A stretch of DNA of 64,000 bases from Posidonia oceanica (Eukaryota; Streptophyta; Magnoliopsida; Alismatales; Posidoniaceae): contig JAZBRS010000013.1 in assembly GCA_037176725.1 (NCBI GenBank), positions 5,273,001 to 5,337,000 on the forward strand. Direction: 5' to 3'. Of this stretch, positions 23,984-36,029 are shown piece by piece. The notes beneath the pieces were generated by a model. That model saw only the letters and a list, made by a program, of their open reading frames with translations. It was not told the DNA's origin and made no database searches. The translations under genes and the position numbers were made by a program. The first letter of the stretch is position 1, and every line of letters begins with the position of its first letter.

Positions 23984-24810
23984 CAGTGGCGGATTTACAT
24001 TAAGGTAGAGTGAGGCACGCGCCTCACCCTATTTTTGGCATGAAAAAGAAAAACTAATACATACTTCATAATCAGTGATTTGATTCAATGTTATAGATTT
24101 TGGAAGAAATAATAGGATTCCTAAGACATTAACCAAAATGAACCAAGGTGAATCTAGACTTTTGTTCATTGTTTAAGGGAGCCACATTGAATCTGAACAT
24201 TCAGGTGTGGATGTCATAACCTCTTGCAAGGAAATGGCATGATGGTCATTGCGAAATATCTGAGGCTCTAGTTTTTGCATTTGACTTTCACCTTTGGATG
24301 CTTTTCTGTTCCCTTTTCCAACCCAATCCCTTCAAAGATGAAGTATCATCAGATTTGACTTTCCTTTTGGCACCCTCTACCCAATCGTGCAATGATGGTT
24401 GCACAAATTCCTCAAAGATGGAGATGGGTGAGATGTTAAATATTATTTGAGAAATTTCTACAATCATCATTGCCATTCTTGAGATATTAAATATTATATG
24501 ACAACGACTTCTATGGAGAGAGTATTTTCTACGATGAATATTATTAAAAGTTGTTTGAGGAACAGAATAGGGGATGATTTCATGAATGATTATTTAGTTA
24601 CTTACATTGAGCATGATATAGTCGATCAAATTGACAATGAAACAATAATGAAACACTTTCAGTGTATGCGTCCGTGTTGAGGAACTCTATGATTCAAGTA
24701 ATAATATTTCAAAAATGTTTAAATTTTTAAATTTTATTATATTTATTTTGAAAGATTTGTCATCTATATAATTGTGTCCCATCCTAAGAAAAATCCTAGA
24801 TCCACCATTG
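23984..24810 (+). mobile_element. deletion derivative of a hAT DNA transposon
   Basis: The left terminus CAGTGGCGGATTTAC pairs with the reverse complement of the right terminus, CAATGGTGGATCTAG; such TIRs are typical of plant hAT elements. The flanking octamers TTCCAATA (left) and TTCTATTA (right) agree at 6 of 8 positions, as expected for a decayed 8-bp target duplication. At about 830 bp it is far shorter than an autonomous hAT. It retains only the transposase C-terminus. Confidence 0.7.
24498..24680 (+). pseudogene. hAT transposase C-terminal dimerisation domain fragment
   Basis: The frame reads TTSMERVFSTMNIIKSCLRN, then IGDDFMNDYLVTYIEHDI and IMKHFQCMRP. This is the hAT C-terminal dimerisation signature (ATxSxERxFSxMxxIKxxLRN...), found in hAT transposases and related zinc-finger proteins. 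In full-length transposases it mediates multimerisation. The RNase H-like catalytic domain and the N-terminal zinc finger are absent, so the piece has no transposase activity. Confidence 0.8.
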
Positions 24811-25658
24811 TTCTATTATGTGGTGAATGCATCGAGTGAAACAAAATTTTCTTCTCTACTCACTTATCCATTCTCTTGAGTTCTTTGTCAACTTCATATA
24901 CCTAGGATCTATTTAATTCGATCAATCCAACTGTCAGAGACTAGGTTTCAACCACTGAAATTTTAATTGATGCCGATGCATTTGCTTTCCTCATGGTTTA
25001 GTTGACACCAATATCAATTATAAAATAAATAGCATATTTCCAACCTTGCAATCTTAGAGAAGGGGAGGATGCTGGCATGAATGCAATCTCTATGATATCA
25101 AGATTCACAAGTGCTAATAGGTTCATGTTAGCTCATTATGAGCTTCTTAAAAATGAGGAGGACAACGTCGGTGAAGAGTATAACTCTTTTGCTCATGGTC
25201 CTTAACATGATTATAGGAGAGGTTCTCATTCTTTATGTCTTCTATCTAAGGCTTGGTTACGAAACATGATGCTAGAGATTCTTTAGTTTGAAGGAAGAAT
25301 ACACCTAAAATTGTTTTATGAATGAGTTAATATTTCTTTGACTACAAGTGGTTGTAAACAAGCACAAGGTAAAATTTTGGCCATTAAGCTCCAAAGGAAT
25401 GCTTCAATTTGACAATTTGATGAAATGTCTCTTGTTACAATTAGAGAAGGAAAGGGGCGGGTAAAGATCCATTATAGGAGAAGATGAAGATTGAAGAGGA
25501 GCTTCAGAAGAAATTTGTTCCAAATAATTATCTTAAAGGTGCCTCCCTTGCATGTACCAATATACTCAAAGTGCTTATTCTATGGAGGAGTACATTGAGG
25601 AGCAAACTGTAGTACAATACTTTAATTAGGATCCAAGTATAGTAAAACTTCAACCGTT
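24811..25658 (+). pseudogene. gypsy gag remnant, left flank of the copia nest
   Basis: The segment at about 25,375-25,640 is a decayed gypsy gag: phrases equivalent to AIKLxxNASI, REGKG and MKIEEELxKKF can be followed with stops. It is about 90% similar by eye to 57,327-57,630 on the other side of the copia element. Relative to that copy it lacks two short blocks, one of them the phrase around ELNNMMVSSRG. Upstream sequence back to 24,811 is unassigned but shows no other feature. Confidence 0.65.
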
Positions 25659-25840
25659 TGTTAAGGAAACAATTTCCTTTTACACCATGAACAAAGATCA
25701 AACGACAAGAGAGAAATAAAAAAAAATACAAATAGAAAAAAGCATACACGTAAACACAAGGATTTACATGGTTTAACCAAATAGGTCTACGTCTTAGAGG
25801 CAGAGAGTGAGAGATTTTACTATGAATCCAAGATGAGTAT
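25659..25840 (-). repeat. copia 3' LTR, distal part (split by element A)
   Basis: Begins TGTTAAGGAAAC on the plus strand, corresponding to TGTTAGGGAACG at 56,723 in the other LTR. Homology continues to the target duplication agtat at 25,836-25,840, where element A is inserted. Confidence 0.8.
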
Positions 25841-27421
25841 TGTAGATATCCCATTTTCGCGTTTCCTAGAGTTCATAGATGACAGGAACTTTTGAGGCAC
25901 CCAGATCACACAACTAAGGCTTAATAACATATTTTTCCAGAGTTTTCATGATTTGCTTAAAAACAAGGCTTGATTTTGCTTGACTTATGGTTGTTAGCTG
26001 TGGTATAGCTAATGCACTCAGACTCGTGGCAAGTCCGAGTACCTTGAGCACACTTTATCCCACTCGAATCCGTGGCAGATTTGAGTTAAAGAAGATGTTT
26101 TTATGATTTCGTGAGACCTCTGAAGTTTTTGGGCTTTTATCATGTTTCTCTGGATTAAACTTAAAAGACAGGGTTAAAATGCAAAAGGCTTAGCTAGTTG
26201 CCTCCCAAAGTGGCGACACAGTCAGACGCCTTTCATAGGGGCGACTTGACTGTGCAGGCACTAGGAAGACAGGCGACTAGCACCATTTCTCTCTCTCCAG
26301 CTTAATATCAATATCCTGGGCATTAATATGATATATGGGAATGTTATAAGCAATTATAACATTTTTCTGTAAATTATTGATATTCATGTGATTTTCTAGC
26401 ATTTAATATATGGTATAACACATATATCATAAATAAAATAATCAAAGAACAATCTAGAAAATCCTAGGTGACTTCAAAACAAATATCTTGATTTTTAACA
26501 CGTTTTAATGTGCTAATCAAATCCCTACAAATCAGAAACCAATTCATTAGAATCTCCTAAAAACCAGAAACAAATATTTTAGTTGCTGGAATAGTGCTAC
26601 AGCTAGGCGCCACTATATGCGGCGACTAGCTGATGTGGACTTTGATTGACCTAGTCTTTTGGATTTTCCACGGCATTTCCTCTATCTTTTCGGGAGATAT
26701 TTGTCCCAGTCGCCCCCTTATGCAGCGACTAACCCTAAAAATTAGTGTTCTTCTAGAAACTTCTAGAAACTTCCTAGGGTTGAGCCACCCGTGTCCCACA
26801 GACCTATAAATAGCCTCCGTGAGTCAGTGCACGAGAGGACAGCCAATTTTTAGGGTTTGGGATCCACATCCAAGAGAGAGAGAGATCATCTTCCAAGAGA
26901 GAAACCCTAGCCTCCATTATAGATCCCAGAGATCACCACATCCCAACTTTGATCCTAGAGATCTCGAGTATAGCTGGATCTCCAACCGTGCCTCCACTTC
27001 CTTACTCCACTGTATACAACACGAGGGTAAAGTAAGTATCTTCTTCCAATCTTTTTCATTTCCATATTGCATTCCTTGACATAGGACCCATAGCATATGC
27101 ATGCGGGGAACAACCCCCAGTTAGTATTAGATTCATTTATTCATATTATTCTCTGTTCTCTTTTGTTATCATTTACTACACACAAACTTATCTAAATCTC
27201 TTATTTTCATTTGTTTTGAAGGAAAAGGAAAATGCTCACATGACATGAGGAAGCCATTGGACGACATCCTGCCGTCGATTCAATGAGTCGAATACCCACA
27301 TCATCTACATCTCCCTAGGCGCCTTGCCCGCTCATTGATAAGTGGCGATCACAACAAAGTTAACAACATCGTGGAAGCATTGTTATCTTCATCCAAACAC
27401 CCTCCAAAATCCACATCCATA
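25841..27421 (+). repeat. element A 5' LTR
   Basis: About 1,581 bp, close to the 3' copy at 34,465-36,029, with scattered substitutions and a small indel near 26,265. The last CA is mutated to TA. A TATA box lies at 26,805-26,812, and candidate splice donors at 27,027 and 27,032. Confidence 0.9.
26805..26812 (+). promoter_or_regulatory. TATA box of element A LTR promoter
   Basis: TATAAATA in the context GACCTATAAATAGCC, with a purine-rich leader downstream. The same box is kept in the 3' LTR at 35,413-35,420. Transcription would be expected to start about 30 bp downstream. Confidence 0.65.
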
Positions 27422-27425
27422 GATC

Positions 27426-27443
27426 TGGCGATCACGGTGGGAC
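27426..27443 (+). other. element A primer-binding site (tRNA not identified)
   Basis: TGGCGATCACGGTGGGAC lies four bases after the 5' LTR, in the position and with the TGG start of a primer site. It partly resembles the tRNA-Arg-type site of element B, but the match is too poor to name the tRNA. Confidence 0.5.
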
Positions 27444-28791
27444 ACGGCTTTAGCCAACCCTCTGTGCCACATGAGTTTTTTCCTTCCTTCCTTCATTTAC
27501 TTCTTTAGATCTAGTTGTTTCTTTATTTTGTTTTCGGTTTAGGAGGCCGTGCGCCTAGGTTTTCACAACTCCTAAGCCCCGTAGTGTTTACTATCATTAG
27601 AACAGTTTTTTTAACCCAACCACCTTGATCTTAAGGCAAGAGGTCTCGTTAGCACTTTGAGGCAACGACAATCTCCTGTCTAGGGTCGTAGAGGGTTGGG
27701 TTACTACTATTCTAAAAAACAGAGAACTTCGGTTTCCAACTGCCTTGTAATCAGGCGCCTGAGTCAGTCGCAGTTCACTGCGGCGACCTCTCCAGGCACA
27801 CCCATTACTGGCGACTGGATCTGGGTATTTATTTCACTGCAGATCGTTTATTATTTTCAGTAGCCTGTGTTGTTTTTCTTTTAGGTCTGTAGTAGTTTAA
27901 AATCTGATTAACATCCTGTCCATTGTAATTTTAGTTTTTTATTCGGATTTTAGGTTTGTATGTGTCCACCCTTAAGGTGGAAACTATTTTATTGATATTA
28001 AAGTTAAAGTTCCCTGAGATATTCTCTCCCTAACTAAAATAATCAAACAGAACGAATCGGATCAATGCAAGTCGCTCACCCATACTCTATTTGGTTAGGA
28101 TAGTTAGGTTAAGAACTCAAGGTGTCCTAGGGTTTTATTTTTGACTCCTCCTCTTCCTTAAGTAAAAAATAATCCTTAGTAGATACTTGATACTTTGATA
28201 TTCTTTGTTTATTTACTGTTTTGTGGTTTGATAAGGGTCGATCTTAAGGACAGAATTCTAGGTGGTGGGCTCCTCTTTAGAGAGACAAACCCGCCACCTA
28301 AGCCCTCTTGGTAGACCTTGGACGAAGGTCAAAGAGTGGTACCCATAAGCCAAAAATCCCATTAATTGTGAACATGCAGGTTTAATTAATCGACTAATTA
28401 TTCACTTCAACAAATAAAACTTGCGATTTGTCTGAAACTTGCACTGTTTTATTTTTCTGTTTGTTGCGCGGTCTATCCAGAACAGACCTTGGCTGCTGGA
28501 AGAACAAGGCTTAAGCCGCCTGTTTAGAAGACACCTCGCTCAGCCACCCTTTCGAACAGCGACTTGTTTGGTCGCCTGACTTACAGGCGACGGCTGGGTA
28601 GACGTTCCGTTCCAGTGTGAATTGTTTGCAGGGATTTAACTGTCACCTTTAACAAGTTGCAAGAACACCAGAACGGGAATTGTTACTGTTTTATTTTATT
28701 TTTACTTTCATCGAGTCTATATTAAGTAGTGTCATTAAGTCTGTAATTTTCTTTTTAAGTTTTCTATAATAATCTAAAAGACAATCTCACA
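27444..28791 (+). other. element A untranslated leader
   Basis: About 1.35 kb without an ORF, with recurrent GCGACT/GGCGAC words (27,779; 27,808; 28,550; 28,580). A splice-acceptor-like TTGTTTGCAG ends at 28,631, upstream of the gag start at 28,792. Confidence 0.5.
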
Positions 28792-31700
28792 ATGGAGCTT
28801 TATCGACCAAATCAAGAGCGCATCAATGTGACATCTGCCTCGACTTCAACTTCACAGGCACAAGAGCCGGAAACTCCCAACTTTGCACAAGGAGTTGAAG
28901 GAGAGAGAGGAATAAGCTACTCCCGAACATGGAGTACCTCGTTTGCGCACACACTTCCCGAAGTAACCTCTCCAGTGATACCACCTACATCAACCGCTTC
29001 CTATCTGTCTGAGGAAGCAACTAATGAGATCTACCAACTCTTGGCACGGCACCACCATCCCTCATTTAGGAGCCTACAAACCTCAACCATCCACCAACCT
29101 TCTTTCCTAAACCCTCACCAAAACCCACTAATCACGCCCACTCACACATACACAATGCCACTAAACCCCATGGCAAACTTCCCTATCCAAGGTTCATTCA
29201 CACAATACCACGCAACGCCAACTTATCCTTCCATGTATCAAACCATGCTATCATACACAACCTACCAACAACTACAATATCCCGGAACATCATACCAACC
29301 ACAGTATCCCGGAATAACACACTCACTACAACCTTCCACCAACACACAATCATACTACACTCCACATCAATTCCTACCATTCTCTCCACCATATGACCCT
29401 CTATCGCCACCGTTCCACCAAAATCATGGGCACCTAAACCAAGGGCAACAAGTCATGCCAGGACAGGATATTAAGAGAATGATCTCAAAAGCACTCACGG
29501 AGGCGGGGGTTACACATAAAGCACCAATAGGGTTTGACACTTCTAAATTTCCTCATTTTGTCCTTCCACCTGGATTCAAAACGCCAAAGATGAGGAAATA
29601 CAATGGAATAGAGGATCCAAGAGGCCATCTAGCCACATTCACTATGGATGCTCTACCCTATCAGTATGACAATGGGCTTACTATCTACCTCTTCTTCAAG
29701 AGCCTGGAAGGAGAAGCACTGGGATGGTTCAACATGCTCACAGCATATGATCTCAGTAGCTTCAAGATGGTCCAGGAAAAATTCTGCTCCAATATGGCCA
29801 TCACATCTAGCACGAGCCTACAATGAGCGACCTCCTCGCTGAAAGGATGAAACCTGATGAGGAGTTCGCTACTTTTGCAAGCAGATGGAGGGACATGGCT
29901 GCAAGGTCCAAATGCTACATCCCAGAGAGCCAGGCAGTTGAGGTCATTTCGTGAAACACTACAGGAGTGCTCAGAACAGGGCTGCTGATTAGTGACCTTC
30001 AAACGTACCCTCAACTGTACGAGCGTACTGCTAGAGTCCTTCGTCACAAAGAAGAGCTACCATTCTTGGAACTCGAAGGATGGGGCAAGAAGAAGACCTC
30101 TAGCTATACACTTGAAGGCGTCACTGGTGACATGGCCCAAGTTTCAATTCAGCAAAGGTAGAAGGGGCAAAGAAACCCCCAATATCACCCAGAGTAGTAT
30201 CTGAGCCAACCATATCAGCGTCAAGGGCAACCAACGCAGTACCAGGGACAGTTAGTGCAGCCAGTACAGCACCAACAATAACCGCCACCTGACTACCTGG
30301 TACATGCCCAGCAAGGATGGACAAATGATGCATACCAGGGGCAACAGCAAGGTCAAGGGAGCTACCACAGCGTTCCCCCACCACGGAGCTACAAAGGCCC
30401 TCAAAGGCAAAGCTACCCACCGCTTCCTGAATCTATCCCTGATACATTCAGGATGCTGGTTGAAAGTGGAGATCTGTGACTCCCTGAACCCAAGCCAAGC
30501 TTTCCAAATGCTAATGTGTCCAAGCACTACCCTTATCATCAAAACCATGGGCACACCCTTGAAGACTGTTTCACTGTTAAAGATAAAATACATAATCTTA
30601 ATGACAAGGGTGAAATCATGTGGCCAGAGCTTAAAGCCAGATTGAAGGTAGCTCAAGAAGCACAACAAATAATGCAAATACATCAAGAGCCTTTGTTCAA
30701 CCATCGAGTGGCTCACGCAGATACGGAAATCATCTTGTCAGCTGCTCGGTCCGAATTGGCAACTATTCAGCACATACGAGTAGAACTTGACCTAGAGCCG
30801 CCAGTCCAAGGTGAGGAAGAACCAGATGTGCCAACAATACCTGAGCCAGAAACGTGGTCGAAAGAGGACCTGGATGAAGCTGAGGAAGACCCATCAGGAT
30901 GGGAGACTCAGGATGATGAAGAGGGACTCAATGATCCCATGGAATGGCAACATGGATCAAGTGTTGTGGATCCATTTGAACTGGCAGGGAAGATCATCAC
31001 GAGCTTTGAAGAAACAAGCATCATCTTTCAGAATATGGAGCTGCCCGCACCGGAAGAGCGCACACGCCCATTAATCATTACTGTAAACATTGATAACTGT
31101 TCTCTCCCTGGAGTACTTATTGATACTGGTGCTAGCAAGAGTTTGTGTTCCTTGTCCACCCTGAATTTCCTAGGCATAGAAGAAAACAAGATCACCAAAT
31201 GTCGCTTCGCCTGCACGGCTTATGATAAAAGTAAAAAGGAAGCGATTGGGACGATCCAAATGGATGTTACTATTGGCCCCCTCACTAGCGCTACACTAGT
31301 CGTAGTGATGGAAGAAGACCTGGCTGAACCGTTGATCCTAGAAAGGTCTTGGCTAGCCGAGATTGGCGCTGTACCATCCCCGGTGCACCAATCACTCAAA
31401 TTCAAACATCAAGGGGAAGTAATCATTGTCAGGGCTGATCACAGGCAGGGTTCAGGGGAAGAATGGAAACCCGCTCCACCAGAGTCGGGTCCCTAATCAC
31501 ATAATGGATGGCCGGTGGGTGGATGGATTGATCATTGGCCCGACGAGGAGACAGTGGACTCTCAGATGTTCCAGGACTTAATAGAAGAAAACCAGTCACC
31601 CATCTATAATGAGTATGCTGACTCTGACTGGTACGACATACTCAACTCACCACTCCCAGCAGCACAAGCAAGAGTTGATCCTCCTCCCAAACCGCCTGAT

Positions 31701-32036
31701 CCTACAAGAGGACACACTAGGGGCAGTCATGAACACTGTGTTCGTAAAGGAGAGGTTAATACAGAGCATATCAGTGGTCACACTTCAAGAGGAGGAGGAA
31801 ATCTGATAACCTCACTCCAAGACAAGGCCACTAGGGGCACACTGCCTGGAACGGGTCAGAATGAGTCCGACTCTAACCCTCTAAAAGCAAGGACTGGGTG
31901 CAAACCAAAGGAAAGACAAGAAGATGCGTCACAAGCACCTGACTACTACATGCCAGAGGCAGACTTCCGCAGTCACCCCATAGGTAAGCTCCCTCATCTA
32001 GGAAGGGAGGTGCGAAGTTCCACTGAACCTGACTGA
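28792..32036 (+). pseudogene. element A gag-protease polyprotein, frameshifted and with stops
   Basis: The frame opens at 28,792 with a Pro/Thr/Tyr/Gln-rich N-terminus. The gag core follows (PGFKTPKMRKYNGIEDPRGH, GEALGWFNMLTAYDLSSF). A frameshift near 29,800 moves reading to the frame ATG at 29,823 (EFATFASRWRDMAARS), which continues with stops to 32,036. It contains a pseudo-knuckle (KHYPYHQNHGHTLEDCF, about 30,520), an acidic stretch, and an aspartic protease with LIDTGASKSLCSL (about 31,117) and GAVPSPVHQSLKF (about 31,370). About 180 further residues end at 32,034 with no reverse transcriptase motif. The role was capsid formation and polyprotein processing. Confidence 0.8.
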
Positions 32037-34451
32037 GGACAGTGGTTAATTTAATTAAAACGTGTAAATAAGATTTTTTCTTTCAGTACTCTGTTTTCCT
32101 TTATTTATCTTTATTTATCTCTAATGTTAAGTTAGATTATAAGTAATAAAATAAATAATAAAAATGATCGATGAGTGTCGACTATACCTGACAACTTAAA
32201 GTATTAAGTAGAGTTGCCAAATTATTATCTAAGATTTCCTAAGCAGAGACCATGACACCTAGGAAAGGTTCATCCACTGGTTGTAACAACCTAAATGCAT
32301 CTTAGGATCCGTGGGTGTTACATACAATACACCCTTAATTAGCATGCCAAAATCCAGAAAGGAACCAAAGACTGAAACCTAGCCAAGGAACGAAAGTTGC
32401 ATCCTAAATAGAAAATGAACCGAACAACTAGGGTAACCTCAACCTTGTCCTGTCTGCACATACACTTGCACAGGGAGGTAAGAGAAAGGCAAGCTCAGAG
32501 CAAAGGCTAGTGGTACGAACCGCTTTCCAAACAACTTAGACAGCGTCCAGAAAAGATGGCAGCAAAAACTGCCCAAACAGAGAGGAAAGAAGGCAGCAAA
32601 GAAGCTGCCCAAGTGAGGAAAATGGAAAAGAGACAATAAAAGAAACTGTCCAACTAAAAGAGATCAGCAAAGAGCTATCCAAAGAGCATGGCAAAAGTTG
32701 TCCATGAACCTAAGGCATAAATCCTAGAAAGACGCATTAAGGACCAAGGAAAGGCAAGTCGAATTCAAAACCTAAGCCAAAGTCGAGAGTTTACTGTACT
32801 TCAAACCTCCTCCACCTATCTCACCCACAGACAAGGGGTAGGGAATCCTAGAAGTTCAGGGACTGATTAAATTAAGGAAATAATAATCAAACCAAGGCTA
32901 GTATGAGGTTCTAAGTTCTCAATAGACTAAGCATGTTAGAAGGAAAAGTTCTCTCACCTTGGATAATTTAAGGCAATACTGCAAAAATCTGTAAGTAGAC
33001 GGTTATGACTGCACTCATAAATCCAAAAAATCAGAAAATCCCAAAATTCAAAAAAAAAATCAGAAAGCCCAAAGGACAAAAAAAATCAAAAAATCCCAAA
33101 ATACCAAAAAAATTAGAAAATACCAAAATACCAAAAAAAATAGAAAATCACAAAATTCAAGAAATTAGAAAATCCAAGAAAATCAACCAAAAAGAAGGAC
33201 CATCCACTCTATATACAAGTGAAAACTCAGTAAGTAGGAAAACTGGAGTTAGTCTGGCCGGTGATGCAACAATCATTCACCTCGGATTTGAAGATAACGT
33301 CCTACTCAAGCGTGCCTCACGACTTGGGTGCGTTTTTTCAACAAAGACATTGCTTCCGTAATAATCTTTAGAGCATCTACAGATGACTCATAATCGGCGT
33401 CTACTGGACTCCGATTTTCCATCTCTCTGCTGAGGCCAAGACTAATTCCCTCCACCTAGTTCTCAAGCATGTTGATTAAGGGATTACTTTATCTCCTATA
33501 CAAGTATAACTTAGTCAATCTCCCTAGGAACTGGGAAAGGTTCACTTGTGATTACTAACATCTTTTGTTAAGTGTGCAGGTATACATCTCAACATACAGA
33601 ATGAGCTCACGCTTAAGGGGCTCATATAGTGTACAAAGGCACACCCACTTTGACTAAAAGGCAAACCCTGGTTTGGCAAAGGAAGGGTCACTCCCTCACC
33701 CGGTTCTTTAATCATAGAACTCCTTTATTTGCCAAATCGAGCTGTGGGACAACAGTCCTTTCCTGAGAGTACTGGTCGCACTCGAGGACGGAAAACACTT
33801 GACCACAACAAATTGCACTCATTCATTTTGCATATGTCCATATGGTTTGAGACCAACCGTACCCCGCCGGCCTAACTTAGCATATGGACCATTCATTGCA
33901 TTGTATGTTGCCTTTGCATTTGTCTGCTTGAATCATGCATCCATGCATTTTCTCATATCATTGGAAGTGGTGCACGGACGGAGCCAAATGACCTTCAAGA
34001 GTGTTAGAAACCCTTAGGACATGTGATTCTCTTAGAGCCAACCTAGTTCCTACTAATCCTTCTATCAATTCCAATCTGAGTAAAATCTCAAACAAGATGC
34101 CATAAGAGCACTCCTTTTCGATCGTGTAAGGGTCACGTCCCACAATCTCCTCCTTAGCTTCTGCCCCGTTGAAGTATATCTCTACATGGTTGATAGGTCT
34201 TGACATCGGTTGCGACACACAGCACCGACTTGACCCCTCCTTACCTGAGTCTTCAATATGACGGCAATTAATCGAACGACTTGACCGTTCGGAAATCTCC
34301 CGACACCGAGTCAGTTCACCCCTTCTTCCTTTTTATTATCTTTTTTCATCCCTAGTGGCGGATTGTTTGAAATGGAGCTCCCATTTTCAGGAAATGCTCA
34401 ACGGGACATTTGTTCTTACCTTGGACCTGATCTTGTTCCAAGATCAACTCC
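32037..34451 (+). other. element A 3' non-coding region
   Basis: About 2.4 kb where the reverse transcriptase and integrase genes would lie in a complete element. It holds an A-rich array at 33,015-33,190 (repeats of AAAATCCCAAAATxCCAAAAAA) and no recognisable coding sequence. Confidence 0.65.
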
Positions 34452-34464
34452 AAGGAGGGACATC
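34452..34464 (+). other. element A polypurine tract
   Basis: AAGGAGGGACATC directly precedes the 3' LTR, the usual place of plus-strand priming. Element B has the closely related GGGAGGGGCATC in the same place. Confidence 0.7.
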
Positions 34465-36029
34465 TGTAGATATCCCATTTTCGCATTTCTCAGAGTTCAT
34501 AAAGGACAGGAACTTCTAAGGCACCCAGATCACACAACTAAGGCTTAATAACATATTTTTCCGGAGTTTTCATGATTTACTTAAAAATAAGGCTTGATTT
34601 TGCTTGACTTAAGGTTGTTAGCTGTGGCATAGCTAACGCACTTAGACTCGTGGCAAGTCCGAATACCTTGAGCACACTTTATCCACTCGAATCCGTGGCA
34701 GATTTGAGTTAAAGAAGATGTTTTTATGATTTCGTGAGACCTCTGAAGTTTTCGGGCTTTTATCATGTTTCTCTGGATTAAACTTAAAAGACAGGGTTAA
34801 AATGCAAAAGACTTAGCTAGTTGCCTCCCAGAGTAGCGACACAGTCAGACGCCTTTCATAGGGGCGACTTGACTGTGCAGGCGACTAGCACCATTTCTCT
34901 CTCTCCAGCTTATTATCAATATCCTGGGCATTAATATGATATATGGGAATGTTATAAGCAATTATAACATTTTTCTGTAAATTATTGATATTCATGTGAT
35001 TTTCTAGCATTTAATATATGGTATAACACATATATCATAAATAAAATAATCAAAGAACAATCTAGAAAATCCTAGGTGACTTCAAAACAAATATCTTGAT
35101 TTTTAACACATTTTAATGTGCTAATCAAATCCCTAAAAATCAGAAACCAATCCATTTGAATCTCCTAAAAATCAGAAATAAATATTTTAGTTGCTGGAAT
35201 AGTACTACAGCTAGGCGCCACTATATGCAGCGACTAGCTGATGTGGACTTTGATTGACCTGGTCTTCCGGATTTCCCACGGCATTTCCTATATCTTTTCG
35301 GGAGATATTTGTCTCAGTCGCTCCCTTATGCGGCGACTAACCCTAAAAATCAGTGTTCTTCTAGAAACTTCTAGAAACTTCCTAGGGTTGAGCCACCCAT
35401 GTCCCACAGACCTATAAATAGCCTCCGTGAGTCAGTGCACGGGAGGACGGCCAATTTTTAGGGTTTGGGATCCATATCCAAGAGAGAGAGAGATCATCTT
35501 CCAAGAGAGAAACCCTAGCCTCCATTATAGATCCCAGAGATCACCACGTCCCAACTTCGATCCTAGAGATCTCGAGCATAGCCGGAGCTCCAACCGTGCC
35601 TCCACTTCCTTACTCCACTGTATACAACACGAGGGTAAAGTAAGTATCTTCTTCCAATCTTTTTCATTTTCATATTGCATTCCTTGACATAGGACCCATA
35701 GCATATGCATGTGGGGAACAACCCCTAGTTAGTATTAGATTCATTTGTTCATATTATTCTCTGTTCTCTTTTGTTATCATTTACTACACACAAACTTATC
35801 TAGATCTCTTATTTTCATTTGTTTTGAAGGAAAAGGAAAACGCTCACGTGACATGAGGAAACCATTGGACGACATCCTGCCATCGATCCAATGAGCCGAG
35901 TACCCACATCATCTACATCTCCCTAGGTGCCTTGTCTACTCATTGATAAGTGGCGATCACAACAAAGTTAACAATGTCATGGAAGCATTGTTATCTTCAT
36001 CCAAACACCCCCCAAAATCCACATCCACA
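34465..36029 (+). repeat. element A 3' LTR
   Basis: About 1,565 bp, starting TGTAGATATCCC and ending CCACA, followed by the target duplication agtat. By eye it differs from the 5' LTR by a few substitutions per hundred bases, many of them C/T at CpG. Confidence 0.9.

Larger units (their letters stand above)
25841..36029 (+). mobile_element. element A: gag-protease-only, Tat-like gypsy LTR retrotransposon
   Basis: Two LTRs (25,841-27,421 and 34,465-36,029) start TGTAGATATCCC. The right one ends CCACA; the left ends CCATA. The target duplication agtat flanks it (25,836-25,840; 36,030-36,034). The interior (about 7.0 kb) has a primer site, a gag-protease frame and over 2 kb of non-coding DNA, but no reverse transcriptase, RNase H or integrase. 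The protease-end phrase GAVPSPVHQSLKF and the gag phrase YHQNHGHTLEDC resemble the Tat/Ogre lineage. It needed a partner element for mobility, like TR-GAG or LARD elements. Confidence 0.85.

Noticed and set aside
26819..27079. 86-codon ORF repeated at 35,427-35,687
   Set aside because: Lies in both LTRs of element A downstream of the TATA box, over the leader; conservation is explained by the LTR duplication and no domain is present.
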